A stretch of 49,678 nucleotides of DNA, taken from Thermoplasmata archaeon (GTDB taxonomy: Archaea; Thermoplasmatota; Thermoplasmata; Lutacidiplasmatales; UBA184). A program made the position numbers and the translations under genes. Location of the stretch: the NCBI GenBank assembly GCA_022750375.1, contig JAKIVU010000003.1, positions 1 to 49,678 on the forward strand, in the 5' to 3' direction. This document shows positions 41,623 through 49,678 of this stretch, piece after piece (within the stretch, counting starts at the first letter, position 1; every line of letters begins with the position of its first letter). The notes beneath the pieces were generated by a model. That model worked only from the letters and a program-made list of their open reading frames with translations. It ran no database searches and had not been told where the DNA came from.

Positions 41623-41716
41623 GCGGGCGCGGAGCGGTGGAATTCCGGGTCGTCGGGCGCAGCCCGGTCGCGCGACCGCCGGAGTTGGTCAGCGGGCTTC
41701 GTCGGAACCCGTCCGT

Positions 41717-42112
41717 CTAGTGGCTACCGCAGCCGCAACCGCCGCCGTTCTCTGAGTTGCTGCCGCACGAGGTGCATCCGCCGGCCATGCCCGCCGCGTC
41801 GGGTTCGGGCAGGGTGGGATTGGTGATCTTGAAGCCGGACTGGCTCAGGTCTTCCACGTAGTCGATGACCGCGCCGTCGACGAACTTCGTGCTCGTCGGG
41901 TCGATGAGGAGGGCAACGCCGTCCACGCGCAGCACCTCGTCGTCGGACCTCGGCTTCGCGAACGCGAGCCCGAACTGGACCGCGCTCCCGCCTCCGCAGC
42001 AGCCTCCGCCGCCGGGTTGCGCGTAGACACGAACTCCGATCTCCGGCTTCTGACCCCGAATGAGCGTCTTCACCTGCTCGACGGCCGCTGGGCGAATCTC
42101 GACGTGAATCAT
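41717..42112 (-). CDS. A-type iron-sulfur carrier (IscA/HesB family) with extra cysteine insert
   Basis: This 131-residue protein carries or inserts Fe-S clusters. The family Cys lies at Cys38/Cys39 in GGGGCCGGGSAVQFG, LLIDPTSTKFVDGAVIDY is the conserved centre, and the terminal GCGCGSH supplies Cys126 and Cys128. Between FKITNPT and that end is an insert with a second pair, CTSC (Cys113, Cys116), so the tail has four cysteines where the family usually has two. The insert could bind another metal. The promoter is probably near GCTTAACTGC, about 40 nt upstream. Confidence 0.88.
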   Translation of the reverse strand: MIHVEIRPAAVEQVKTLIRGQKPEIGVRVYAQPGGGGCCGGGSAVQFGLAFAKPRSDDEVLRVDGVALLIDPTSTKFVDGAVIDYVEDLSQSGFKITNPTLPEPDAAGMAGGCTSCGSNSENGGGCGCGSH

Positions 42113-42255
42113 GGACTGTCCTCGAGCGCAAGAACCCGGTTCAAGCAGTTAAGCTCTCTGACGCGCCCGTAGCGACAAACACACGTCGTGACCCCCGTTA
42201 CGCTATCGGAGTGCGAAAGTAGCGCACGGTGAGACAGATGCCAATTCCGAACCGC

Positions 42256-44091
42256 TCAGTGTCGGCGTTCTTCCTCGTCGCCGTTCGGGGGAACCGTCCC
42301 CGCGATCTCGGGAAGCTCCCCCGTACCCGTGAACGTTTCCGGTAGTTCCGGCTGCCGCAGACCCTTCGCCCGCGCCAGCCCCTCCGGCGAGAGCCCGGGC
42401 GAGGAGGCCCGCCAGCAGATGCTGGCGAAGAAGTTCACCAATTCGGCCGGGAGGCCGATCGAATTGCCGATCAGATGCACGTCCTGTTTGGTCAGCTCCC
42501 CGATCGCGACGAGGGTAAGGAAGTAGACGACGAAACAGAGGATCAGGACCCAGACGAGCTCGAAGCCGGTCGTCGCCTGGAGCGAGCCGAATCGGTTGAG
42601 CAGGGCGACCGGGCCGAACAGCTGCCAGGTCAACGCGGGCGAGAACAACGCCGGCTTGTTGAACCGAGAGATGACGCCGAACGCAAAGAGAGCCCCGACC
42701 GTGATCCCGACGACCGACCGGAGTTGGATACGGACGGCGAGGAGCGTTTCCAGGAAGTACGTGTTCAACGCGAGGGCTGCGGCAGAGGAGAGCAGGACCG
42801 CGATCGCCGCAGACTCCAGGATCTCACCGTGGGGGAGGAGCCCGTGGGGCAGGATCACGTTCGGCACGAGGAACAGGTAGCAGGCACCGAGCAGTACCGC
42901 GACCTGCGTGCTCGTGATGTACAGCTCGAGCCGTTGGCGACCGATCGCGTTGATCGCGGACTGCATCACTTGGCTCAAGGAGAGTGGGATCGCGCCGACG
43001 ACGAGGATCGCAAGCGGGATCGACGCGACGGCGACGTAATGGGTTCCCCCGAGGACCAGGAGGAAGGTACTACGATAGGTCACGAGTGCGACGACGCCGG
43101 GCACGAGGAGGATGGACGTGTATCGTAACGCCTGCCACGTGCCCCGCCGCACGCCCTCGTACTGCTCTTGCTGATGGAGCCCGGCGATGTAGGGGAATAA
43201 CGGAGTAGAGACGGCCGCCGGAAGGGAGAGTACGAGGATGCGGAATCCGTTCGCCAGAAGGAACGCGTTGAGGCCCACCGGGCCGGCCGCCCCGTCCACG
43301 ATGAACGGGATCATGTTCGTCACGAGGTAGTTCAGCATCAGGCTCCCCATCAACGGCCAGGCGAAACGGAAGAGGCGCGAGACCTCGATCTGGCGGAATT
43401 TTCGGGTGCGACGCAGGATCGCGGGGAGCGAGAAGAGCGTCGACGCCGCCGCCCCGACGACATAGGCGATCGTCAGTCCTTGGATCGTCGGGTCGTGGTA
43501 GGCGACGTAAATCAGGACCGGCAATCGGGCGAGGGCCTCCACGAGGCCCGGATATTGGGCCTTGAGGGAGTTCCCCTCCCCGATGAACATCGCATTGTAG
43601 ACGGTCGAGAACGACCAGAGTATCGGGAGCGCGAGGAAGATCCCGAGCGAGGTCCACTGGATGTTACCCGTGACGATCGAGTGGCCGCCGATCGTCATCG
43701 GCGCGATCACGAACAGGACAAGTCCGACGGATGCGACCATGCCCATCCGAACGAGCAGATAGACCGTCGTGTTGTCGGTCGCGGGTTTCCCTCGAGCGAG
43801 ATAGTAGGTGTAGGCCGTGCCCAGCCGCAGGTCGCCGATCCCGTTGATCGAGGAACCGATCAGGAGGAACAGCTGGACCGTTCCGAGCAACGCGGCGCCG
43901 GTCTCGGAGACGTCTCCGATGTGGTGATACAGGAAGTAGCTGGCCCCTACACCGAGGAGCTGGATCGCGAGGCTCGCGAAGAAAACCGCACCGGAGCTGA
44001 GCGTGAGCGAGAGCGCCGCCTTGGGTACGACCGGCTTGGGCCGGGGGGCGACCGACGCGGGGACGCCTGACGCAGAACTCGGTGAATCCAA
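42256..44091 (-). CDS. Polysaccharide flippase-like membrane protein (MATE/Wzx superfamily)
   Basis: This 611-residue protein has about 14 hydrophobic helices in the order expected for oligosaccharide flippases (for example SSGAVFFASLAIQLLGVGAS, SINGIGDLRLGTAYTYYLARG, and RFAWPLMGSLMLNYLV mid-protein). The last 60 residues are hydrophilic and cytoplasmic. It probably moves lipid-linked sugars across the membrane for glycan assembly, in line with the sequon-rich surface proteins here. No glycosyltransferase is nearby. The start is TTG 44091 with a TATA-like GGGCATAAGT about 36 nt upstream. Confidence 0.83.
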   Translation of the reverse strand: MDSPSSASGVPASVAPRPKPVVPKAALSLTLSSGAVFFASLAIQLLGVGASYFLYHHIGDVSETGAALLGTVQLFLLIGSSINGIGDLRLGTAYTYYLARGKPATDNTTVYLLVRMGMVASVGLVLFVIAPMTIGGHSIVTGNIQWTSLGIFLALPILWSFSTVYNAMFIGEGNSLKAQYPGLVEALARLPVLIYVAYHDPTIQGLTIAYVVGAAASTLFSLPAILRRTRKFRQIEVSRLFRFAWPLMGSLMLNYLVTNMIPFIVDGAAGPVGLNAFLLANGFRILVLSLPAAVSTPLFPYIAGLHQQEQYEGVRRGTWQALRYTSILLVPGVVALVTYRSTFLLVLGGTHYVAVASIPLAILVVGAIPLSLSQVMQSAINAIGRQRLELYITSTQVAVLLGACYLFLVPNVILPHGLLPHGEILESAAIAVLLSSAAALALNTYFLETLLAVRIQLRSVVGITVGALFAFGVISRFNKPALFSPALTWQLFGPVALLNRFGSLQATTGFELVWVLILCFVVYFLTLVAIGELTKQDVHLIGNSIGLPAELVNFFASICWRASSPGLSPEGLARAKGLRQPELPETFTGTGELPEIAGTVPPNGDEEERRH

Positions 44092-44159
44092 GGCCGGCCG
44101 GGGTCTCCGAGGCGGGTCGTCCCACTTATGCCCGTCGGTCCAGCGGTGGGCTCCCTACG

Positions 44160-44561
44160 TCAGCCCCCGCCGCGGGAGGTGGGGGGGACCTCGTCCGCCG
44201 TGCGTTCGTTCAGCTCGACCCAAACGCCGTCGGGGTCCGAGAGGAACGCCAGTCGTTCATCGCCTTCGGTGAACGGCGGGATCCGGACCCGCGCTCCGAG
44301 CTCCACGAGGCGCGCCACGGTGCGCTCGAGATCCCCGACCCGGAATCCGAGGTGGTCGAGTTCGTCGCCTTCGCGGTAGGGGGGATCGCCCGGATAGAAG
44401 TTCAGCTCCAGCACCGAGCCCGACCCCGGGTCCTTGAGCTCCTGCCAAAGTCCGCCCGCGGCCATCCGTCCCTTCGGGCCGATGGCGAGGCCGAGACCCT
44501 CGGTATAGAATCGGACGGAGCGTGCGAGATCCCGAACACGGATCCCCGTGTACTCGAGCAC
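44160..44561 (-). CDS. VOC-superfamily (glyoxalase/dioxygenase-like) protein
   Basis: This 133-residue protein has paired beta-alpha-beta-beta-beta units: VLEYTGIRVRDLARSVRFYTEGLG at the start and ELDHLGFRVGDLERTVARL in the second unit, ending with FLSDPDGVWVELNE. The metal ligands of glyoxalase I would be the His in DHLGF and the two Glu in LELNF and VELNE. No substrate is evident. GTG 44561 is preceded by the TATA box CTCAAATAGC, about 25 nt upstream, which rejects the longer frame. Confidence 0.85.
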   Translation of the reverse strand: MLEYTGIRVRDLARSVRFYTEGLGLAIGPKGRMAAGGLWQELKDPGSGSVLELNFYPGDPPYREGDELDHLGFRVGDLERTVARLVELGARVRIPPFTEGDERLAFLSDPDGVWVELNERTADEVPPTSRGGG

Positions 44562-44674
44562 GGGGGGGTTTCGCTCCTCGGCTATTTGAGCCGGCACCCC
44601 CGGGAGCCGGTCGCTCGCGAAGGGGAGGCGGAAGCTCTTAGGGAAAACCGTCTGACGGGTCTTCGAAGGGTACC

Positions 44675-45910
44675 GTGAGCTCGACGTCGGGCAGCGCCGG
44701 GAGCCGGTTTCGGTCGGTCCTCGGCAACCGTCAGTTCCTGATCTTCCTCGGGACCTCGAACGCCGCGATGGTCGGCTACGCGGTCTACTCGATCTCGATC
44801 GTTTGGCTCGCGTACACGACCTCCCACAGCTTCCTCGTCGTCGGAGCGGTCATCTTCATCGAGTATGCCTGCTACACGCTCACTTTCCTCGTCGGCCCGG
44901 TCGTCGATCGAGTCCGGAACCAGCGCACGATCTTCGTCGCCTCGTATCCGATCCAGGCCGCCGCAGCGGCGGCGATCGGGTTCGGGGTGCTCTACGGGTT
45001 CCTGTCGGTGAGCCTCCTGCTGGCCCTCGTAGCCCTCATCTCGATCCTGTGGGACATGACATGGGCCGCGATGAACGCCGCTCCAGGGGTGCTCCTTGGG
45101 CCGGACGAGCAGTTCGCAGCTTCGGGAGTTTCCGGAGCGATCGGCGGAGTCCTGACGATCGCCGGGTATGCCGTCGGGGGCGCGCTCATTCTCCTGGTCG
45201 GCGCGGCCGGCGGGATGTTCCTCTACGCGGCGCTTCTCGTCGCTGGAACGATCATCGCGATTCCCCTCACGATCTCCCCGCCCGTCGGGCCGGAGGCGAC
45301 GTTCTCGGAGAGCTTCTGGCAGGGCTGGAGGCTGGTGTTCGGCGGCGAAGGGCGACCGTTGCTCCAGCTGGCGACGATCGATTCTGTGGAGGGGTTCCTT
45401 GCTTCCGCGGCCGCGATCCTGATCACGCTGCTCGCGACGACCTCGTATCACCAATCCGCGGCGGGGTATGGCGTCCTATTCACCGCGTTCGTGGCCGGTG
45501 GGGTGGCCGCAGGGCTTGTTCTCGGCCACTGGAACCCTCGTGCCAAGGTCGGGGTGGTCATGGGGGCGGCCCTCAGCGCCACCGGGCTCGCCTACATCCT
45601 TGCCGTGACCGTGCCGTCCTTGCTGCTCCTCGGCGCGGGGGCGTGGTTCGTGGTCGGATTCGCGTCGGCGACGTACCTTGACGCGAAGTACGCTTTCTTC
45701 CGGGGAGCGGTCGCGCCGGAGAAGCTCGGTCGCCTCGTCTCGAATATGTACCTCTTCCCGGGGATCGCGAGCTCGCTCGGTGCGCTCGTGATCAGTGCGG
45801 TGGCCGTGAGCGGTCGATCGGTGGAGTTAGGCGTGGCGATCGGAATCGCGTTCCTCGGGGCGGGGGCGTTGGGTTTGGCCCTTCCCGGCGTGCGGCGAAT
45901 GCACTACTGA
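44675..45910 (+). CDS. Major facilitator superfamily transporter
   Basis: This 411-residue protein has about 11-12 membrane helices with the MFS loop VVDRVRNQRTIF (residues 75-86) after the second helix. The pattern is like the DHA3-type efflux group (a helix-rich protein with GNRQFLIFLGTSNAAMVGYA at the start), but the substrate is unknown. GTG 44675 lies about 38 nt after GCTCTTAGGG. It ends 27 nt before the 3' end of the tRNA-Trp gene on the opposite strand. Confidence 0.88.
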   Translation: MSSTSGSAGSRFRSVLGNRQFLIFLGTSNAAMVGYAVYSISIVWLAYTTSHSFLVVGAVIFIEYACYTLTFLVGPVVDRVRNQRTIFVASYPIQAAAAAAIGFGVLYGFLSVSLLLALVALISILWDMTWAAMNAAPGVLLGPDEQFAASGVSGAIGGVLTIAGYAVGGALILLVGAAGGMFLYAALLVAGTIIAIPLTISPPVGPEATFSESFWQGWRLVFGGEGRPLLQLATIDSVEGFLASAAAILITLLATTSYHQSAAGYGVLFTAFVAGGVAAGLVLGHWNPRAKVGVVMGAALSATGLAYILAVTVPSLLLLGAGAWFVVGFASATYLDAKYAFFRGAVAPEKLGRLVSNMYLFPGIASSLGALVISAVAVSGRSVELGVAIGIAFLGAGALGLALPGVRRMHY

Positions 45911-45937
45911 CAACGACCCGGTTCAACAGTGGAGGGG

Positions 45938-46100
45938 TGGGAGCAGGGGGATTTGAACCCCCATATGCGGGTCTCTCCGCGCGCTCCAGTCAATCGTCAC
46001 GGGAACGCGAAACGCGTTCCTCCGCAGACCCATTTCACAGGAGACGGTTGCCCGCATCCTGACTGGAGCCCGCTGGTCTGCCAAGTTAGCCTATGCTCCC
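45938..46100 (-). tRNA. trnW: tRNA-Trp (anticodon CCA) with 90-nt intron
   Basis: Exon 1 is 46063-46100 and exon 2 is 45938-45972, giving a 73-nt mature tRNA; the intron is 45973-46062 between positions 37 and 38. Acceptor GGGAGCA/TGCTCCC and T-arm GGGGG/CCCCC are perfect, and the anticodon stem is GCGGG/CCCGC. In the precursor CTCC (32-35) pairs with GGAG near the intron end, leaving 3-nt bulges AGT and AGA cut as AG^T and AG^A, which fits the archaeal splicing endonuclease. The D-stem has one C-A mismatch. CCA is not encoded. A TATA-like GGATATCCC is about 29 nt upstream. Confidence 0.92.
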
Positions 46101-46227
46101 TCCGGGCGAGGGTCACGTTCTGGAGGGATATCCTTTGTTGTCCCGGCGCCTCGAACGGCCCCGGGCGACCTCTCTCCCTGCGTGGCGCGCGCAATGCTTA
46201 TGTGAAAGTGTGTTTGCTCGCAATCCA

Positions 46228-47259
46228 ATGTCCTTGAATGCCACGCCCTCGGTGTCCGCGCCTCGACCGCGAGGCATCTCGCTCACGGTCTTTGTCATCG
46301 CCCTGCTCGTGGTGGGAGGAGTGGCCGTAGCTGCGACCGCGGCCGTCTACGCGATCCAAGGCTCCGGCCCGTCCGGACCCCTGACCCTCACGGATGATCT
46401 CGGCCGGACAGTCTCCGTCCCCCGCGACCCCGCGCGGGTCGTGGTGCTCTCCCCGAGCATCATGGATTCGATGTATCGCCTGGGCCTGCGGTCCCACGTC
46501 GTCGGGGTGGACTGCTATGCCGTCTCGTTCGGGGGGCTCACGGCCGACTACTCTCCGGACCAGGTCGCGCTGTGGAACCTCTCGCAATCGATGTGCATCC
46601 AGATCGGACCGACCTTCGATGTGGAGTCGTTGCTCAACGACACTCCGCAGCTGGTGCTCGCCTCGACGATCGTCTCGGTCGCGGACGTCGAGACGATCAG
46701 CGCCACCTACAACATCCCGGTGGTGATGCTGCAGCCCCCGACGCTCAGCGGGATCGAAGTTGACGTCGCGCTCCTCGGTGAGATCTTCGGAGTGTCGGGG
46801 GCCGCCACGGCCCTCAACAACGAGCTTCAGGTGGAACTCGCGGACGCTGCCGCGGTGCAGACGAACCTCACCGATGCGGGTACTCCGTTCCCCACCGTGT
46901 TGGTGACCTACTCGACGGACATCAACGGGTACTGGACCTACGGTCCGGGTTCCTTCGGGGAATCGCTCATCGAGCTCGCGAGCAGCTCTAGCATCTCGGC
47001 CAACGCGACCATCCCGTATCCCGAACTTTCAGGAGAGCTGGTCCTCGTGGCGAATCCCACGTTCCTCGTCTACGGCACGGGATTCGGACTCGACGAGAGC
47101 TCGTACTCCTCGGCCCCGTTCTGGGCAGATCTCTCCGCGACGCAGGACGGGATGGCCGTGGGCATGAATTCGAACTGGCTCACGGAACCGGACCCGACGA
47201 TGATTCTCGCGGGACTACCCGCACTCGTGACCTTGTTCCATCCCGATGTCCCAGTCTAG
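46228..47259 (+). CDS. btuF: ABC importer substrate-binding protein (BtuF/FhuD-like)
   Basis: This 343-residue protein has an N-terminal anchor helix (about residues 17-42, SLTVFVIALLVVGGVAVAA) and a class III binding fold with two lobes. TLTDDLGRTVSVPRDPARVVVLSPSIMDSMYRLGL is the classic start for periplasmic-type vitamin B12 or siderophore binders. It captures the chelate outside and delivers it to the BtuC permease downstream. ATG 46228 follows a TATA box GCTTATGTG by about 28 nt. It overlaps btuC by 14 nt. The ligand, cobalamin or an iron chelate, cannot be decided. Confidence 0.9.
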   Translation: MSLNATPSVSAPRPRGISLTVFVIALLVVGGVAVAATAAVYAIQGSGPSGPLTLTDDLGRTVSVPRDPARVVVLSPSIMDSMYRLGLRSHVVGVDCYAVSFGGLTADYSPDQVALWNLSQSMCIQIGPTFDVESLLNDTPQLVLASTIVSVADVETISATYNIPVVMLQPPTLSGIEVDVALLGEIFGVSGAATALNNELQVELADAAAVQTNLTDAGTPFPTVLVTYSTDINGYWTYGPGSFGESLIELASSSSISANATIPYPELSGELVLVANPTFLVYGTGFGLDESSYSSAPFWADLSATQDGMAVGMNSNWLTEPDPTMILAGLPALVTLFHPDVPV

Positions 47260-48382
47260 GGCGGTGGCACCGGCGACGTCCGTCGTACCCGGTGTCCGAG
47301 CGCTGCCCCCGACCCGCGGTCGGCGGACCGTGTGGGTCGCCCTGCTCCTGCTCGCCGCCGGGCTGGTCCTCCTCCTCTCCCCTCTGATTGGTTTGCTTCC
47401 CTCATCCATCGCGATCCCGCCGCTGCGCGCGTTGGAGATCGTCCTCTCGGGGGGCGGGGCTCTCTTCAACCCCTGTGCGGGGGCCGGCGCGGAGTGCGCT
47501 CGGGCCTGGATCCCGATCGTCTGGCAGGAGCGGGTGCCCGTGGTGCTGTTGGCCGTGATCGTAGGCGGGGCGCTCGGTCTTTCGGGGGCGACGCTGCAGG
47601 GAATCTTCCGAAACCCGCTCGCCGACCCGTTTCTGCTGGGGATCTCTACGGGAGGGACGCTCGGAGCCTCCCTCGTCTTCGTGTTCGCGATCGGGGAGGC
47701 GGAAGCCGACCTCGCTCTCCCGCTCTTCGCCTTCTTGGGGTCCCTCGGCACCGGCCTCCTGATCCTCGCCGCCGCTCGCGGACGCTACGGTTCCGTAGAG
47801 ACCCTCCTCCTCACCGGCGTGGCGCTGAACGCCTTTCTCTCGTCCGTTCTGACCGTGATCCTCCTTTACAATCCAACGGCCAGCCTGCAGGTCGACTTTT
47901 GGCTGCTCGGGAGCCTCGGCGGCGGAAGCTCCGTGACCTGGGCTCGTGACGGGATCGCTTTCGGGGGCGTGCTGGCCGCCGGCACCGTGATCGCGATCCA
48001 CGGACGGGAGCTCAATCTCCTCCAGCTGGGGAACGATGTGGCCCAGAGCGCCGGCGTCGACTCTCGGAGGATTCGTAATCGGCTTCTGTTGCTGACTTCC
48101 GTCGTGACGGCGGTCGCCGTCGCGTTCACTGGCATCATCGGCTTTGTGGGCCTCGTCTCACCGCACGTGGTCCGACGCGTGGCGGGCTCCGACTACCGCA
48201 TCGTGCTTCCCGGGGCCGTGGTGGTCGGTGCGGCATTCCTTCTCGGGGCCCGGGACCTCTCGGCCCTTGCGTTTCCGGGTGACGTCCTTCCGATCGGAAT
48301 CTTCACCTCCTTCGCCGGGGCGCCGTTCTTCCTCTACTTACTCTACCGGCGGCGCCGCCTGACGACCATGGGGGACATGTGA
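47246..48382 (+). CDS. btuC: ABC importer permease (BtuC/FecCD family)
   Basis: This 378-residue permease has about ten helices. Family blocks are RVPVVLLAVIVGGALGLSGATLQGIFRNPLADPFLLGISTGG, LTGVALNAFLSSVLT, and near the end FTGIIGFVGLVSPHVVRRVAGSDYR, which holds the EAA-like coupling helix. A 28-residue hydrophilic head precedes the first helix. It forms a dimer with two ATPase subunits. The ATPase gene starts within its stop codon (GTGA). Confidence 0.95.
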   Translation: MSQSRAVAPATSVVPGVRALPPTRGRRTVWVALLLLAAGLVLLLSPLIGLLPSSIAIPPLRALEIVLSGGGALFNPCAGAGAECARAWIPIVWQERVPVVLLAVIVGGALGLSGATLQGIFRNPLADPFLLGISTGGTLGASLVFVFAIGEAEADLALPLFAFLGSLGTGLLILAAARGRYGSVETLLLTGVALNAFLSSVLTVILLYNPTASLQVDFWLLGSLGGGSSVTWARDGIAFGGVLAAGTVIAIHGRELNLLQLGNDVAQSAGVDSRRIRNRLLLLTSVVTAVAVAFTGIIGFVGLVSPHVVRRVAGSDYRIVLPGAVVVGAAFLLGARDLSALAFPGDVLPIGIFTSFAGAPFFLYLLYRRRRLTTMGDM

Positions 48383-49678
48383 GCGGCGAACTTCCGGGGC
48401 CGCTGCCCGTGCGGATGCGGGGGGTCACCGTCCGCTTCGGGGCGAGAGCGGCGCTCCAGGAGGTCGACTTTTCCGCGGGGCGAGGGGAGTTCGTGGCGCT
48501 CGCGGGTCCGAACGGTTCCGGGAAAACGACCCTCCTCCGGGCGCTCCTCGGGTTCGTTACGCCCGATGCGGGCGAGGTCGAACTGTTCGGGGCCCCCGTC
48601 CCCGAATTGAGCGTGCGGGAACGCGCCCGACGGGTCGCCTGGGTGCCGCAGGAGGAAAGCCCCCGCGACAACGTCCCCATCCTGGACTACGTCCTCTACG
48701 GCCGGTACGCCCACCTCGGCCCTCTCGAAGGGGAGAGCGATGAGGACCGGCGCTTCGCACTCCAAGTTCTACAAGACGTCGGGCTGGCCGACCGGGCGAT
48801 GGACGGGGTACTGTCGATCAGCGGAGGGGAGCGTCAACGGGCGATCCTCGCCCGCGCGCTCGCCCAGGAGACTCCGGTCCTCCTCCTCGACGAGCCGACG
48901 GCCCACCTCGACATCGGACATCAACTCGACCTCCTGGAACGCGTGCGTCAGCTGAGTCGACAGCGCGGGGTGACGGTCATCGCCGCGCTCCACGACCTGA
49001 ATCTCGCGGCACGGTTCGCGGACCGTATCTTTGTCCTCTCCCGCGGGCGCCGCTACGCCGACGGACCGCCCTCCGAGGTCATCTCGGAGGACCTCCTCGG
49101 TCGCGTCTGGGGCGTCGTCGCGGACCTCCGTCGGGACCCCCGCACCGGCGCGCCGTACCTGATGCCGCATCGGGTCATCATTGCCGTACCCCCGGGAGCG
49201 ACCCCACCGTCGCTGGGTCCGGTCCATGTGGTCGGCGGGGGCGGGGCGGGGAGCCCGTATCTCCGCGCCTTATCGGATGGTGGATTCCGACTTACGACGG
49301 GCGCCCTGCATTTATTGGATTCCGACTCCGAGACCGCGGATACTCTCGGTATCCCTACCGTGGTCGAGATCCCTTTCGCTCCGCTCGGCGACGAAGTGCG
49401 GGCGCGAAATCGCGAGCTAATGGGGGCTGCGCGGGCGATCGTCGTCACTCCGTTCGCGGTCGGCCCTTCCAACCTCGCGAATCTCGAAGACCTTGTTCCG
49501 CTCGTCGGAAGAACTCCGATGTTCGTCGTCTCCCGTCCGACGACCCCGGAGTGGGATTTCACCGGGGGTCGCGCCACGGCGCTATGGGAGACGCTCATCC
49601 GCGGGGGCGCCCAAGAGGTCTCCGGATCCGAATCGCTGCTCGTGGACCTGCGAGTGGTCCTGGGCTCCCCGTCCGGGA
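48379..49678 (+). CDS. btuD: ABC importer ATPase (BtuD-like) with extra C-terminal domain, cut by window edge
   Basis: At least 433 residues are visible and the frame is still open at the right edge. The first 260 form a normal importer ATPase: Walker A GPNGSGKT (43-50), signature ISGGERQ (147-153), Walker B LLLDEPTAHLD (168-178) and H-loop AALHDLN. Family members usually end near 250-270. Here about 170 more residues follow, with an alpha/beta pattern (VHVVGGGGAGSPYLRAL, then PTVVEIPFAPLGDEVRARN, then ARAIVVTPFAVGPSNLANL). Similar tails occur in archaeal BtuD proteins; their function is not established. GTG 48379 overlaps the btuC stop. Confidence 0.93.
   Translation, partial: MSGELPGPLPVRMRGVTVRFGARAALQEVDFSAGRGEFVALAGPNGSGKTTLLRALLGFVTPDAGEVELFGAPVPELSVRERARRVAWVPQEESPRDNVPILDYVLYGRYAHLGPLEGESDEDRRFALQVLQDVGLADRAMDGVLSISGGERQRAILARALAQETPVLLLDEPTAHLDIGHQLDLLERVRQLSRQRGVTVIAALHDLNLAARFADRIFVLSRGRRYADGPPSEVISEDLLGRVWGVVADLRRDPRTGAPYLMPHRVIIAVPPGATPPSLGPVHVVGGGGAGSPYLRALSDGGFRLTTGALHLLDSDSETADTLGIPTVVEIPFAPLGDEVRARNRELMGAARAIVVTPFAVGPSNLANLEDLVPLVGRTPMFVVSRPTTPEWDFTGGRATALWETLIRGGAQEVSGSESLLVDLRVVLGSPSG

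Noticed and set aside
45973-46062. Box C/D guide RNA in the tRNA-Trp intron
   Set aside because: GTGACGA resembles a C box, but I found no CTGA D box at the correct distance from the anticodon-complementary stretch.
1-49678. CRISPR arrays, transposons, prophage or toxin-antitoxin genes
   Set aside because: I saw no regularly spaced repeats, terminal inverted repeats, transposase, integrase or cas-like proteins.

Overview
The window is high-GC archaeal DNA. The informational genes are archaeal: Orc1/Cdc6, aIF1, a Hef-type helicase, NreA, diphthine synthase, archaeal-type S-adenosylmethionine synthetase, radical-SAM Elp3, a stand-alone GMP synthase glutaminase subunit, isopentenyl phosphate kinase and a type 2 IPP isomerase. 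A tetraether lipid synthase homologue and a zinc-dependent type 2 ('methanogen-type') seryl-tRNA synthetase narrow it further. Together with the high GC and the many leaderless GTG starts, these suggest an uncultivated member of the Thermoplasmatota (class Thermoplasmata). This is inference; the window has no rRNA gene. Many genes have a TATA-like box about 25-35 nt before the first base of the start codon, and I used that spacing to choose several starts. Neighbouring genes are often coupled by 4-nt GTGA overlaps.

Layout, left to right. 1-2632: a truncated Tes-like radical SAM enzyme and two small orphan proteins. 2655-4843: an SCP2-type thiolase coupled to a DUF35 protein that carries a degenerate thiolase-like N-terminus. 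4909-6942: four overlapping genes, a UbiX-type flavin prenyltransferase, two small membrane proteins and GMP synthase subunit A. 7000-9886: a 521-residue orphan with Cys/His clusters, a degenerate receiver domain and diphthine synthase. 9902-15341: a complete kdpFABC potassium pump operon ending in a tandem universal stress protein, with no KdpD/KdpE in view. 15424-22013: Hef-like helicase, type 2 SerRS, an aldehyde dehydrogenase and Orc1/Cdc6. 22202-27145: IPK, IPP isomerase, Elp3 and SAM synthetase. 27297-30495: a zinc-ribbon membrane protein, NreA, tRNA-Pro and a metallo-beta-lactamase-fold protein.

30669-36659: a large Ig-like surface protein, a luciferase-family oxidoreductase, tRNA-Ala, a bacterial-looking M28 peptidase and an AHSA1-type protein. 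36666-38505: a small zinc-binding protein, a GcvH-like/TusA-like fusion without the lipoyl lysine, and a tandem rhodanese. This looks like a sulfur-carrier module and is the most unusual arrangement here. 38638-42112: aIF1, a three-gene ABC-2 exporter and an A-type Fe-S carrier with extra cysteines. 42256-45910: a polysaccharide flippase-like protein, a VOC protein and an MFS transporter. 45938-46100: an intron-containing tRNA-Trp. 46228-49678: a BtuF-BtuC-BtuD cobalamin/iron-chelate importer whose ATPase carries an extra C-terminal domain and runs off the right edge.

Coding density is very high. The longest stretch without a gene is 1538-1813 (276 nt). I saw no CRISPR array, transposase, integrase or phage gene.
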